This document shows, in pieces, positions 1 to 9,900 of a DNA stretch of 32,217 bases. The notes below the pieces were generated by a model, which saw nothing but the letters and a program-made list of their open reading frames with translations, did not search any database and was not told the DNA's origin. A program made the translations under genes and the position numbers. This DNA is from an uncultured Oscillospiraceae bacterium (GTDB lineage Bacteria > Bacillota > Clostridia > Oscillospirales > Acutalibacteraceae): contig CAUGOD010000033.1 in NCBI GenBank assembly GCA_959601025.1, forward strand, positions 1-32,217. Direction: 5' to 3'. Numbering within the stretch: the stretch's first letter is position 1; each line of letters starts with the position of its first letter.

Positions 1-3
1 AAT

Positions 4-46
4 AGCCCCTTTTAGGGGCTGTGCAAGCCACCGGTTCTACCGGTGG
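4..46. repeat. Paired hairpins resembling an IS200/IS605 element end
   Basis: Two hairpins sit at the left edge: a 7-bp stem at 4-10/14-20, and a CCACCGG stem at 28-34/40-46 with loop TTCTA. The second has the same CCGG-TTCTA-CCGG core as a hairpin at 32178-32196 at the other edge. Such subterminal hairpins are typical of IS200/IS605 elements, but no transposase is present in the window, so this assignment is inference. Confidence 0.35.
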
Positions 47-59
47 TCTTGACTTCGCA

Positions 60-223
60 AAAAGAAAAAATGTTTTAAAATGGCCTGAAATTGAAGAAAA
101 ATATTTCGGTTGGCATTCGGGTTGGCAGGAGGCTTTAGCGTGGAAAAGCCTCCTGGACTCTCGCTTCGACGGCATTCTAATTGGTCGGTTATCTTGTTAT
201 ATCATAGTGTTGGAGATAGCAAA
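60..223. other. Non-coding stretch downstream of the corrinoid operon
   Basis: No convincing gene is seen. The only structure is a 10-bp hairpin (127-136 with 145-154) without a T-run, so it is not a good terminator. Confidence 0.4.
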
Positions 224-260
224 AAAGCCGGCGACACACATTATGTATGTCGCCGGCTTT
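221..260 (-). terminator. Intrinsic terminator of the corrinoid-uptake operon
   Basis: A GC-rich inverted repeat pairs 224-236 with 248-260. Read on the minus strand the stem is followed by six T residues. It lies 25 bases past the stop of the last gene of the minus-strand operon and probably ends that roughly 10-kb transcript. Confidence 0.85.
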
Positions 261-285
261 CGCAGCTCCGCTTAAACGGTTGCTT

Positions 286-2076
286 TTATCGGTTGCCAAA
301 GCGCTTTTGTCCGCCGGTGAGGAGGACTGCTGCAAGAGCCGCCGCACCCATGAAAAGGCAGGGGAGCACAGCGTTTTCTGTTCCGGTTTTCGGATTTTCA
401 ATCGGCTCCTCAGTCGGCTCCTCTACCGGCTCCTCGGGAGTCGTTTTTTCCTGAGCAAGAATCGTCATCTCAAAGGTGATCACGCGCACAACAGGACCCA
501 GGTCATCGTCCGCCTGCAAGCTCTGAATCTCCTGGCTGGGCGTAAGGATTACAGTGACTGTCGCCTTGACGTCCGGCTGACCATATGCGGGGCGGGTGAC
601 AAGCAGCGTATTCCCCTCAACCTTCAGCCACTCGGAGGTTGTGACGTAAACGGCGTTATAGCCCTCCGCCTTCAGGATCAGGTCTTCCGTTACCTTTGTC
701 AGATCTGCAGGATTGCCATCGGCAAGCGTGAAGAAGGCGTTGCTTTCCACAAAGGCGTCCAGTGTCTCCAGAGCTTCTTTATAAGGAAGGACCTCGTCGT
801 AAACATCCAGATACACGTCCACGTCGGCGGCGCTGGCAAGTTCTTTCAGCTGGTCTTCGCTGAGGGTATCCAGAATCTCCTTGAGGGCGTCGGCTTTTGC
901 CTTGGTTTCCGGCGCCAGGAGCTCCTTGGCGGCGTCGCCCTTTTGGGGAAGAGCGGCGATTTGGGCGTCGAGAGCCGCCTTGCTGTAAACAGTCACCGTA
1001 TAGGTTTTGCCCAAACTGCCGTCCTGTACCTTCAGCTCCACCGCGGCGCATCCGTCCTCAAAGGTAAGCGACTGTTCTTTCCCGGACAAATTCTCTCCGT
1101 TGATGGTCGCATTCGGAGAAAGGGCGATGGCGGTGAGGGTAACGGAATCGTCCGGAGCCAGCACCACAAAATCGGTTTCTCCGCCGGAGAGCTCCAGACT
1201 CTCATCGCCTATCTGAATAGACTCCATATCCGCACTGACAACGGTTACCTTACAATAGGCGTTGCTGGCGATGCGGGTTCCTTCCTCCTCATCGGCATAA
1301 TACCGGGCGGAAACGATGTAGGTGCCGGGTTTGTCGAAAGAAACGGTGCATTTGCCGTTTGCATCGGTGCGAAGGTCGGTTTTATCCGCGTCCGTCACCC
1401 TGTCGGCGCCATTTTTGCTGATGTAAACGGGGGAATCGGGACAGGGGCCGTCCATTCCGAACATCATGGAACCGCAGGCGTTGTAGGTCAATTCCAACGT
1501 TTCTCCCACTTCAACGGTGGCCGTGGGAGTCTCTTCAGCGGCCCAGGCGCTGTACCCTTCCGTAGTTTCCACCAGCCGGCCGAAAAAGCCGAATCCAGTG
1601 TAGCAGATATCGCTTTCAAAGTTTGCCTCGATAAACACATATTCCTCGCCGTCCTGCGCCTGCGCGGTGGTACTCATAGAAGGAGCGTCCACGCCTTCCT
1701 GAAACCACAGGGTATCCATCCCGGCGCCGAAGAAGTCATGAATCCAGCCGCTGCTGCTAATGTCCAGATCGGCGGGGGTGTACTCCGCACCCTCATACTG
1801 GGACAGGGCGTAGCAGAGTACCTCCATCGGCGTAATATAATCCGTCTCGGGCGGGTTCCCCTGAACGCCATACTCGCTCAAAGACTTGTGCTCGCTCGCC
1901 TTCATGGTGACCTGGGTACGGGGCAGGATGGTTCCTGCGTCGTTTTCCGCCCGGACATAGAAGGTCATGGTCTCGTCCTGTGCGCCGCCGGCCCCGAAGG
2001 CGGGAATCTGGCAGCCTACCGCCAGAATGACCGCCATGACCACGGCCAGGGCTTGTTTGAACCATTGCTTTTTCAT
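286..2076 (-). CDS. NPKTG-anchored surface protein of the corrinoid operon
   Basis: Secreted 596-residue protein, predicted to be attached to the cell wall. Residues 1-29 form a signal peptide (MKKQ, hydrophobic core, PAFGA). The C-terminus has a sortase-type signal: NPKTG at 561-565, a hydrophobic stretch, and a basic tail ending KRFGNR. The N-terminal part (about 30-170) resembles a divergent DUF4430-like fold (TPMEVLCYAL near the start, later WIHDFFG and DGEEYVFIE). An Ig-like region with GTYIVSA follows, then a mostly helical, acidic stretch and a threonine/glutamate/proline-rich spacer before the anchor. The start is supported by AAAGGAAG upstream. It is the last gene of the riboswitch operon, 80 bases after the S component with no terminator between. 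A role as surface corrinoid receptor or relay is inferred from context; the sequence alone does not prove ligand binding. Confidence 0.8.
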   Translation of the reverse strand: MKKQWFKQALAVVMAVILAVGCQIPAFGAGGAQDETMTFYVRAENDAGTILPRTQVTMKASEHKSLSEYGVQGNPPETDYITPMEVLCYALSQYEGAEYTPADLDISSSGWIHDFFGAGMDTLWFQEGVDAPSMSTTAQAQDGEEYVFIEANFESDICYTGFGFFGRLVETTEGYSAWAAEETPTATVEVGETLELTYNACGSMMFGMDGPCPDSPVYISKNGADRVTDADKTDLRTDANGKCTVSFDKPGTYIVSARYYADEEEGTRIASNAYCKVTVVSADMESIQIGDESLELSGGETDFVVLAPDDSVTLTAIALSPNATINGENLSGKEQSLTFEDGCAAVELKVQDGSLGKTYTVTVYSKAALDAQIAALPQKGDAAKELLAPETKAKADALKEILDTLSEDQLKELASAADVDVYLDVYDEVLPYKEALETLDAFVESNAFFTLADGNPADLTKVTEDLILKAEGYNAVYVTTSEWLKVEGNTLLVTRPAYGQPDVKATVTVILTPSQEIQSLQADDDLGPVVRVITFEMTILAQEKTTPEEPVEEPTEEPIENPKTGTENAVLPCLFMGAAALAAVLLTGGQKRFGNR

Positions 2077-2156
2077 TTCTGACTTCCTTTCCCTTGTCTA
2101 TATCTGAACCCTCTAAAGGGGAATCAGTCGAATGAAGGACTAGATAGGCGCTGCCG

Positions 2157-3116
2157 CTATCGGTAAAGCCCGTATTTGATTTTGGCCCGTTCTACCTTTC
2201 GAATGACCTTATCCCCGAAAAGAAAGAGGAAAAAGGCGGTACTGAGCCCGTGAACCGCGTCGTAGGGAGCCCCCGAAATATAGAGAAGCTTCAGCGAATC
2301 CCAGCTGAGTCCCACGCCGGAGGCGGGGACAGCGCTGGACATGACCATGGCGGCAATGTTCATGATGCCGCCGTAAATAATAAAGGTGCTCAAGAAACCA
2401 TAGAGGGAAAGGGTCACGTCATCCACCGGCAGGCGCTTGCGCTGAAGCAGCAGCCCCGCCAGCAGCCCCACGGCCCCGAACACATAGAGACGCCAGCCAA
2501 AAAAGGGTTCTCCCTCCTGTTTAAAGAAAAGAAAAAAGAGATAAGCCGCCGCCAGAGAAACGAGGACGCAGACTATCGGCCCGAGAATGACCTGAAAACT
2601 GCGGGATTTCACCTTGTCAATCTCCACCTTATTGAAAATCAATCCTGCGAGAAAGCCCAAAATTCCCCAGCAAACCATCTGCCAGGGCGTCCAGGGACCC
2701 TGCCCGACAAAAAAATTGACAAAAAACCGGGCCACCGCCCCCACCAGGAACCCGGCCTCGGGTCCCAGGGAGATTCCGGAAACGATGACGAGAGCGGTCC
2801 CCGCCTGAAAAGGCCCAAACATATGGCAGACCAGATTTCCCACCGCCGTCAGGGCCGCCATCATGGCGATCATCACGATTTCCCGGGCCTTTGGCTTGCG
2901 GCGCTCGAAAACCATAAAAAAGGGAGCCAGGGTCCCGGCCAGTATCAGAAGGCTCATGGCCATGTAGATCTCATGCTCATATCGTGTGCTGTGACGATCC
3001 ACATAGATGACAATGGCCATAATCAGGGGAACCAGCACGGCGATGATGACGGCGGTCACAAGGGTGCGCTTCCGGCGGGCCGCCAGATACTGGGTCATAT
3101 TAAGTTGGCGCGGCAT
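2157..3116 (-). CDS. ECF transporter S component, probably corrinoid-specific
   Basis: Integral membrane protein of 319 residues, the substrate-binding subunit of an energy-coupling factor transporter. An arginine-rich N-terminus (RRKRT) is followed by two hydrophobic segments in the first 65 residues. The core then has the ECF S pattern: ALTAVGN, a GPFQAGTALVIVSGISLGP stretch and GPWTPWQMVCWGILGFLAG. This is longer than the usual 170-220 residue S components. The first ATG overlaps the ATPase gene by 22 bases; a second ATG at 3098 would give a 4-base ATGA overlap and may be the real start by translational coupling. Substrate is inferred from the cobalamin riboswitch and DUF4430 partner; similar fused-ATPase ECF systems carry thiamine precursors, so that remains an alternative. 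Confidence 0.8.
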   Translation of the reverse strand: MPRQLNMTQYLAARRKRTLVTAVIIAVLVPLIMAIVIYVDRHSTRYEHEIYMAMSLLILAGTLAPFFMVFERRKPKAREIVMIAMMAALTAVGNLVCHMFGPFQAGTALVIVSGISLGPEAGFLVGAVARFFVNFFVGQGPWTPWQMVCWGILGFLAGLIFNKVEIDKVKSRSFQVILGPIVCVLVSLAAAYLFFLFFKQEGEPFFGWRLYVFGAVGLLAGLLLQRKRLPVDDVTLSLYGFLSTFIIYGGIMNIAAMVMSSAVPASGVGLSWDSLKLLYISGAPYDAVHGLSTAFFLFLFGDKVIRKVERAKIKYGLYR

Positions 3117-4762
3117 AATTCCATCACATCCTGACAGGTAATGGCGTCCGGGAAAAGATGCCGGGCCATCCGGTTGGAAGCGGTCGTATAAAAGCTGTTG
3201 CCGCTGAAAAACGCCCGGGGCCTGTCCAGGGAAACAATATCGCCGTCGAACATCATGGCGCAGCGATCCGCGTGTTCCGCAGCAAACTCAATGTCGTGGG
3301 TAACCATAAGAATGGTCACTCCCTGCCGGCGCAGCTTATGGAGCAGCTCCGCCAGTACCGATTTGAAATAAGGATCCAGCCCCTTGGTAGGCTCGTCCAG
3401 CAGCAGGATGTTCGGCTGGAGCAGCAGGATTTTCCCCAGCGCCAGCCGCTGCTGCTCCCCGCCGCTCAAATCATAGGGATGGGCTTTCCGGAGATGGCTG
3501 AGCATGAGAAGCTCCAGCATATCGGTGACGGCCTGCAACTTGTCCGCTTCTTTTCTTTTATCATAGAACAGGGAATCGTAGAGCTCCTCTTCCACTGTGA
3601 TCTCGGTGAACACCGCCTGGGGATTCTGGGGCAGTACGCCGATGATCCCTCTCTGGCCGCCCTTTCCGGTGCTGCCGTGGATCGTCACCCTGCCCCGATA
3701 GGGCTTGAGGATACCGCTGATGAGCCGGAGAGTGGTGCTTTTTCCTACGCCGTTGCCTCCGACCAGACAAAAAAGCTCGCCGCGGTTTATCTTCAGGTTC
3801 AGCCCCCGGACGATATCGTCGGCACTGCGGCTGTATCGGAACCACACGTCGTCCAGCTCCAACTCGGTCTCCCCCTCCAACAAAAGGGGAGGCTCCGGCC
3901 GAAGAGCGGCCATGGAGGAAACCGTGACCCCCTGGGGAAACAGGGTATCCAGCCACAGGCGGCCCTCCCGGACAGTAATGGGGCATTTCCCCTGCGGCTT
4001 TATTTCGGCGTAAACCTTCATAACGGCGGGCAGGCCCTGGTACATGACGTTTTTATGTTCTCCCAGATAGGCCGCCACCGTTTCCACGTCGTCATCGGCC
4101 AATATCCGGCCTTCCTCCATGACCACCACTTTGTCCGCCAGGGGAAGGACCTCTTCCAGCCGGTGCTCGGAGAGCACAATGGTGGTGCCCAGCTCCCGGT
4201 TGATACGGCTAAGGGTTTCCAGGAATTCCAGAGAAGCGATGGGATCCAGCTGCGAGGTGGGCTCGTCCAGAATCAGGAGCTTGGGCTGCATGGCCATGAT
4301 GGAGGCCAGATTCAACAGCTGCTTCTGACCTCCGGACAGGTCGGCCACGCTTTTGCGGAACCATGCCTGGATACCGAAAAAGCTGGCCATTTCGGATACC
4401 CGCCGGCGGATGGTGGAATTGTCGTATCCGAGGCTTTCCAGACCAAAGGCCAGCTCATGCCACACCTTGTCGGTCACGATCTGATTTTCCGGATTCTGCT
4501 GGACAAAACCGATTTCCTGGGCGCTGATTCGATCCTCCAGCGTGGCGATATCGGCGCCGCGATAGAGAATCTGGCCCTGAAAATCCCCAAACGGCGTGAG
4601 ATTTTTCTTCATCTGCCGCAGAAGGGTGGACTTTCCGCAGCCGGACTTGCCGCACAGCACTACAAACTGAGAAGAGGAGATGGTCAGATTGATATCCTCC
4701 AGGGCCGCTCGTTCGCAGCCTGGATAGGCGAATCGGACATTGTGAAACGCCATTTCTTCCAT
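3095..4762 (-). CDS. Fused double ATPase of an ECF transporter (EcfA-EcfA')
   Basis: Cytoplasmic 555-residue protein with two complete ABC ATPase domains, replacing the separate EcfA1 and EcfA2 subunits. Domain 1 has Walker A GKSGCGKST at 38-46, signature LSGGQKQLL and Walker B LLILDEPTS. Domain 2 (from about residue 295) has GGNGVGKST, LSGGEQQRLALGK and ILLLDEPTKGLDP. All motifs look intact in both halves, so it should hydrolyse ATP to power the EcfT/S membrane complex. The start is preceded by a GGGGGGAACGG ribosome site. Its 5' end overlaps the ecfT gene by 79 bases, which is unusually long, and its stop overlaps the S component gene. Family assignment is firm; the cargo is inferred from the operon. 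Confidence 0.93.
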   Translation of the reverse strand: MEEMAFHNVRFAYPGCERAALEDINLTISSSQFVVLCGKSGCGKSTLLRQMKKNLTPFGDFQGQILYRGADIATLEDRISAQEIGFVQQNPENQIVTDKVWHELAFGLESLGYDNSTIRRRVSEMASFFGIQAWFRKSVADLSGGQKQLLNLASIMAMQPKLLILDEPTSQLDPIASLEFLETLSRINRELGTTIVLSEHRLEEVLPLADKVVVMEEGRILADDDVETVAAYLGEHKNVMYQGLPAVMKVYAEIKPQGKCPITVREGRLWLDTLFPQGVTVSSMAALRPEPPLLLEGETELELDDVWFRYSRSADDIVRGLNLKINRGELFCLVGGNGVGKSTTLRLISGILKPYRGRVTIHGSTGKGGQRGIIGVLPQNPQAVFTEITVEEELYDSLFYDKRKEADKLQAVTDMLELLMLSHLRKAHPYDLSGGEQQRLALGKILLLQPNILLLDEPTKGLDPYFKSVLAELLHKLRRQGVTILMVTHDIEFAAEHADRCAMMFDGDIVSLDRPRAFFSGNSFYTTASNRMARHLFPDAITCQDVMELCRANLI

Positions 4763-5661
4763 TCCCGTTCCCCCCTGACGTCGATGATGATAGGCAGTAC
4801 CAGCAGCAGGGCGTAGACACAGCCCGCGCCGGCGGTCAGCGCCCAGGGGGCGCAGAGCGTAATGCTGGGATAATAATAAATCTCATTGACCCCCAGCAGA
4901 CAGGCGGCGGCCAGCGCCGTGAGCAGCGCCAGAATCAGGGCCAGCGCCTTGGCGTCCCGCCGGGTGAATTTGAAAATGTGAAAGCTGGTTCTTCCGGGAA
5001 GTCCGTAGCCCCGCGCTTCCATGGAATCGGAGGTTTCGATGGCCGCCTCCAGGGACCAGGCAATGAGGATGGACAGCTCCTTAGCCAGCTGGCGGCCTCT
5101 TTTGATGAGCGCTTTTTGGGGATAGCGGCGCCCCATACACTGCTGGCCCTCATGGATTTCCCGAAACCGGTTTTTCAGCAGCGGGATGAACCGGAAGCAC
5201 ATGGACAGCAGCAGGGCGATGACCGGGATCACCCGGCCGAAAAGATAAATGATTTTATCCGAGGTTATAATTTTATGAAAGCAGCTGAACCACATCACCA
5301 CGCTGATGAGCATGGCGGAGGAGGACAGGCCATAGAGAAAAGCCTCCAGCGTCATGGGGTTGCCGTTGAGATAGAAGAGGACGGTAACGCCCCGGTGGTT
5401 GGAAAGCGGGTTAAGCACCGCGGTGAAAAACAGAATGGGGATGAGAAAGAGCAGATTGAAACGGACGGCCTTTCCTCCTCCCAGCAGAACCGAATAGACA
5501 AAGCTGGAAGCCAGCGTCAAAAGGAGAAAGACCGGGTTCATGGAAAACATGGAGAGAACGATCACCCCGGTAAAGTAAAAGAAGGTAACCAGAGGGTGGT
5601 AGGAAGCGAAGGTGCTCTCTTCTCCGAGGCCCCCAACCGTCGCTGCTGGAGATTTTTCCAA
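4684..5661 (-). CDS. ECF transporter transmembrane subunit EcfT
   Basis: Membrane scaffold of 325 residues that couples the ATPase to the S component. Hydrophobic segments lie in the N-terminal half (about 23-160) and near the C-terminus. The cytoplasmic coupling region contains the family Ala-Arg-Gly motif within SMEARGYG (A-R-G at 216-218). An earlier GRRYPQ motif sits where other family members have a related short motif. The start codon is TTG, with AAAGGAG upstream at suitable spacing. The last 26 codons overlap the ATPase gene in another frame. It follows the DUF4430 gene by 30 bases. Confidence 0.88.
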   Translation of the reverse strand: MEKSPAATVGGLGEESTFASYHPLVTFFYFTGVIVLSMFSMNPVFLLLTLASSFVYSVLLGGGKAVRFNLLFLIPILFFTAVLNPLSNHRGVTVLFYLNGNPMTLEAFLYGLSSSAMLISVVMWFSCFHKIITSDKIIYLFGRVIPVIALLLSMCFRFIPLLKNRFREIHEGQQCMGRRYPQKALIKRGRQLAKELSILIAWSLEAAIETSDSMEARGYGLPGRTSFHIFKFTRRDAKALALILALLTALAAACLLGVNEIYYYPSITLCAPWALTAGAGCVYALLLVLPIIIDVRGEREWKKWRFTMSDSPIQAANERPWRISI

Positions 5662-5691
5662 AGGAATGCTCCTTTCCCAGGTTTCACAGGG

Positions 5692-6960
5692 TTATTCATA
5701 CTCCGGATTGGCGTCCGGGTGGGTATCGTAATACTGATCCCCCACATCCTTGCCGATGTTGCAGGTATAGCACCAGACGATGGCGTCCCCGTCTTTGACC
5801 TTGTACTGGCTGCACCCGTAGTTCGGGAACCATCCGTTGACCTTATACATCCATCCGGAGCCGGGGCCGCCGTCGAACTCATAAAGATGGTTGATTCCTT
5901 CAATATAGGCGCCGCTGTAGAGGGGATCGTCCCGGAACTCCATCTGGATGCCCTGGTTGCGGGTTACCCGCTGCAGCAGCTCAAATACGCTTTCCCCTTC
6001 CTTGATCTCACAGACGGTAGGGGCGAGGATAGTCCCGTCGGCCGGGACATATTTGGCCACTGTAGGATTGGTGAGCTTATCGGTGTCCACGATGGTATCG
6101 CAGCGGATTTCAATGGTGCAGGCAGCCTTGCTCTGCCCCTCGCCGCCGGCGATTCCCGCCTGTTCGATGGCCTTCGACAGGGCCTCCTCCGGACTCATAG
6201 GCGTTTCTTGGGACAGGCCGCAGTTCAGGATAAAATAGGTTCCTCCCTCCTGCAGGGGAAAGGTCACCGTCTGTCCTGCGGCCTCGCCCCGCAGGAGGTT
6301 CCCCAGCTTTCCGGTTTCCCCGTCGTACCGGAAAATCCGCACCTCCTCCTGAGAAGCGGTATACTCCAGGGTGATGGCAGCGGTGGCGGGAAGGGGGCCA
6401 TTATGCAGGAAGGTCAGGACAGTCCCGTCCACACCCAGATTTTGCCGGAACAGCTCCCACACACGGGGATGCAGGCATTCCTGTGTGACGCCCAGGTTGA
6501 CGGGGGCGGGCGTTTTTATCCCCGCCCCATTGAAAGACCAGGTAAGCTGCCTGCCTTCTCCCAGCGATAGGGTTCTTTCAAAGACCTTTTCCTCCTGCTG
6601 GAGGGCGGCGACCTCTTCCTGGGAGAGGCATTCGCTATTCTGCGCTTTTTGAAAGGTCTTTACATCCTTTTTCAGCTGCCGGCAGTATGGCTTCAGATCC
6701 TCATATTCCAGGGAACGGGAATCCAGAATGGTCTGGGCTTCCTCCAGCTCCTCGGAAAATCCACGGATTACAAAGGCGGAATATTGCCCCTTATCATTTC
6801 CAGCCTCCGCCTTTTCCAGGGCAGTCGCGGCCTGGGCAACGGTTTTTTGGAGGGTGTCGTAATAATCCGCCGGCTCTAAAGAAAAGCGCAGCAGGGCAAA
6901 AACTGCCAGGACGCCAAAAGATACGGCGATGACAATTTTACGGATCCGATGCTTGTTCAT
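5692..6960 (-). CDS. Membrane-anchored DUF4430 (transcobalamin-like) protein
   Basis: A 422-residue extracytoplasmic protein with a basic N-terminus and one hydrophobic segment (about 8-26) that is a membrane anchor or uncleaved signal. Residues 30-115 are predicted helical. The C-terminal domain (about 324-407) is a clear DUF4430: SVFELLQRVTR, IEGINHLYEFDGGPGSGWMYKVNGW with GWMYKVNGW at 369-377, and VKDGDAIVWCYTCNIGKDVG. DUF4430 is related to the C-terminal domain of mammalian transcobalamin and intrinsic factor, which contacts cobalamin; this is family knowledge. The start ATG overlaps the stop of the propeller gene (ATGA), implying translational coupling. Together with the riboswitch, this makes it the best candidate corrinoid-binding protein delivering ligand to the ECF transporter. 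Confidence 0.88.
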   Translation of the reverse strand: MNKHRIRKIVIAVSFGVLAVFALLRFSLEPADYYDTLQKTVAQAATALEKAEAGNDKGQYSAFVIRGFSEELEEAQTILDSRSLEYEDLKPYCRQLKKDVKTFQKAQNSECLSQEEVAALQQEEKVFERTLSLGEGRQLTWSFNGAGIKTPAPVNLGVTQECLHPRVWELFRQNLGVDGTVLTFLHNGPLPATAAITLEYTASQEEVRIFRYDGETGKLGNLLRGEAAGQTVTFPLQEGGTYFILNCGLSQETPMSPEEALSKAIEQAGIAGGEGQSKAACTIEIRCDTIVDTDKLTNPTVAKYVPADGTILAPTVCEIKEGESVFELLQRVTRNQGIQMEFRDDPLYSGAYIEGINHLYEFDGGPGSGWMYKVNGWFPNYGCSQYKVKDGDAIVWCYTCNIGKDVGDQYYDTHPDANPEYE

Positions 6961-9900
6961 GTCTGGTCTCCTTGGCCCTTTTCTGGGATTTCTGTATTCT
7001 CAACATTCTCAACATTCACGACATTCTCTGAATTGTCCGCGTTGTCCCCATTTCCTTGGCTTTCCTTATAACGGGTATCCTCATTATCGGCAAGGCCGAC
7101 CTCTTCCGCCTGCCTGTCGGCGGCGTCCGGACGTCCGCCTGAGACCGGGGAACGGCGCTTTTTCCACCAGAGCCAACCTCCAGCTCCCCCTCCGGCCAAG
7201 AGCAGCAGGACAGCCAGACCGATGAAAAACCGTCCGGCCGAAAAGCGCAGTCCGCCGGCAGCGGAGGACGTACCGGGAGCAGGCGCCTGAGAGGAAACGC
7301 CTGGGCTGACTTCACCGGCAGCGGCGGCTCCGTCTGTACCGGCTGTGTCGGAGCCGGTGGTCTCAGCACCCAGGAAAGGCGTCGTGGCGGTGGGAAGCTG
7401 CGGCTCGACGCCGGTGATGCCGGCGGCCTGATAGAGCAGCTTTTTCGCCAGGGAGGCGTCCGCCTCGTGATTCCATTCCGTCCGGCCCTGTTGGCTGATG
7501 GCCGCATAATGATAGAGCAGCTTTTCCGCCGCTTTTTGGACAGCGGCGGCATTTTCCTGTGTGACGGATACGGGGGTGACGCCGTCCCCGGTGGTCAGAC
7601 GGTTCTCCATCAGATAGCGAATGATTTTATCCCGCAGGAATTCGTGGCGGCTGGCCGTATAGCTGGCCGCCGCCTTTTGGTAATCCTCCGCAGGCAGTTG
7701 GGTTTTGAGGGTCGCCAAAGCCGCTTCGATGCCGGACAGGACCTCTTCCGCGCGATCCAGCTGCTCGTCCGAGACGATCCGATTGTCGGTAAGGGGAAGG
7801 TCGTACAGGACGGCCAACCGGCTGTCGAAGTCCTCCAGCTTGTTCTGGTAGGATTCCAGAAGCTCCTGCGCCGAGAGCAGCTTATCGGCATTGCTTACCT
7901 GCGCTTTTTGCTCTTTGGAGAGCCCGTTGTATTGGCTGAGGATAACGGCCAGCGTCTGGCTATACGCGGTGGATAGCTGGTTTTCGGCGGGAATTTGGTC
8001 AATGGCGCTCTCCAGTTCCTTGATTACATCTCCATCCAGCAAGCTGCTGAGCGTCTGATTGGCCTTCTGCAATACGGAAGAGGAGACGCCCGCTTTTCGA
8101 GCCAGATAGTTGAGGGCTTCCACTTTTCCCATGTCCTTGAGGGTCACCTGAGCGGGCAGGGTACGGATACCCGCCTCCACATAGTTCCTGAGGGCGGCGC
8201 CGGAGAGCTTTAGCGTGTTCTGGATGGACTGGAGCTTGGCCCGGTTCGCTGCTGTTACCTTGTTCTTTTCCGAGGAGGAAAGCCCGTCATACCGCTCCGC
8301 GATCCGGTCAATTTCCAGCGAATTATAATACGGATAGGCGTCGGGGGCTTCCAGCCGGGCAATCTGGCTGTTGACGTCGCTCCCGGTTATCGTGCTGTTT
8401 TGCCGGTTTCCATAACAGTAAAGGCCCTTGGCGTCGTTATAAAAGAGGAGATCGCCGTCCTTATCGATCACCACGCTTTGGCTGCAATACTCCGGCTGCC
8501 CGATGCTTTCCACCTTTTCAAATACCGGCTCGGTTTGTCCCTGTTCATCCCGGAGAATCCAAAGATAAGAGGTTTCATAATCGGACGGATTCTGTGCGCC
8601 CTCGCCAGTTTTTCGCTTGGGAGCGTAAGGGATCATATAAATATAAACCCGCTGATGATTGGCGGCCGTGGCATAGGCGGTGGTCAGGGCGGCGGAGCCC
8701 TTGGTAAGCAGCCCGTCTACCGAATAGACGGCCTCCATGGTGTTGGCGTCAATGACCCAGAAGGGTTCCTCCGACCCCATGGTGGAGCCGCCGCCGCCTA
8801 TATAGAGCCGATCCCCATAAATGACCGGGGTAGACTGGGTACCGCCGTTTTTCACGCCGGAAACGAAGGACCTCATGGTGTCCAGGTTCAGCGTGCCGTT
8901 GTCCCGTACCTCGTAGGAGCGAATCACCATACCGCTGTCTCCATTGGTGGCGGCAATGTAGACACGGTTGTTTTTTTCATAATAGACCAGCGTTGAGGAA
9001 ACGTGCTCCTGCCCCGGCAGGGTAAAGGATTGCAGCACCTTACCCGTTTTCGCGTTGGCGACGACGATCGTACTGGGGCGGCCGGATTTTTCAGACCCGC
9101 CGGTAGCAAACACACACACGTCCCCCACAAAGGCCGGTCCCATATTGGCGCTGAAGGTATCCGTCTTATCCACGGAGTAGCTCCAGGCCGGCTGTACAAT
9201 TTCGTCGGTGCGCTGGAGATTGGTATCCTTCGTTGGGTAACAGGCGAAAGTAGCGCCTGTTCCCCAGGAAGCGAGATAGAGATAGCCGTTATGGTAATAG
9301 GTCTGGCTTTCCGTCTGCGCGCCGGAGGGGAACGCCGCGGTGGTATAGAGGGGCTTCAGCGTGCCGGCGTCATACGCTATCACACAGGACTGCAATTTTT
9401 TCGTGCTGGAGTCGCGTATATAACGGGGAACAAAAATTTTCCCATCCCCATACGCCAAATTGACAAAAAACATGGCTTCACCGGGCGCTTCCGCCTTCGC
9501 CACCTGGAGGCCGTCGCTGTTGCGGAATTTACGGAGCTGGTTGCCTATGGTACAATAGGTGTAGTCTCCTGCAACGATAGGCGTGCCGGGTGTGGCTGCC
9601 CAATCGCTGGCGCCTTTGGAGAGATTGAATTCCCACTTTTTATACAGGCTGCTGCCCGATGTGGCAGCTTTAGCGTCGGATACTCCCATAAGGGCTGCGT
9701 TCCCCAAAAACTGTCCCCAGTTAAGGGTGGTGTCCTCCGTGACATCCGGCAGGCTTAAGCCGTCCAGCAAATGATCCATGGCGGCCTCGGCCGCCTCCAG
9801 CCGCTGAAGGGAGGAAGAGGAGATTTCCCCCTTCAGGGAGGCGGGCGTCAGGGTATCATAGGCCCATCGGATGGATTCGATTTCATATTGCAGCTTTGTC

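Noticed and set aside
247..2082. 611-residue open frame on the plus strand opposite the NPKTG protein gene
   Set aside because: Antisense shadow in GC-rich DNA: no ribosome site, no recognisable domain, while the opposite strand has a signal peptide and a sortase motif.
3158..4816. Long plus-strand open frame opposite the fused ATPase gene
   Set aside because: The minus strand encodes two complete ABC domains; this frame has no domain features.
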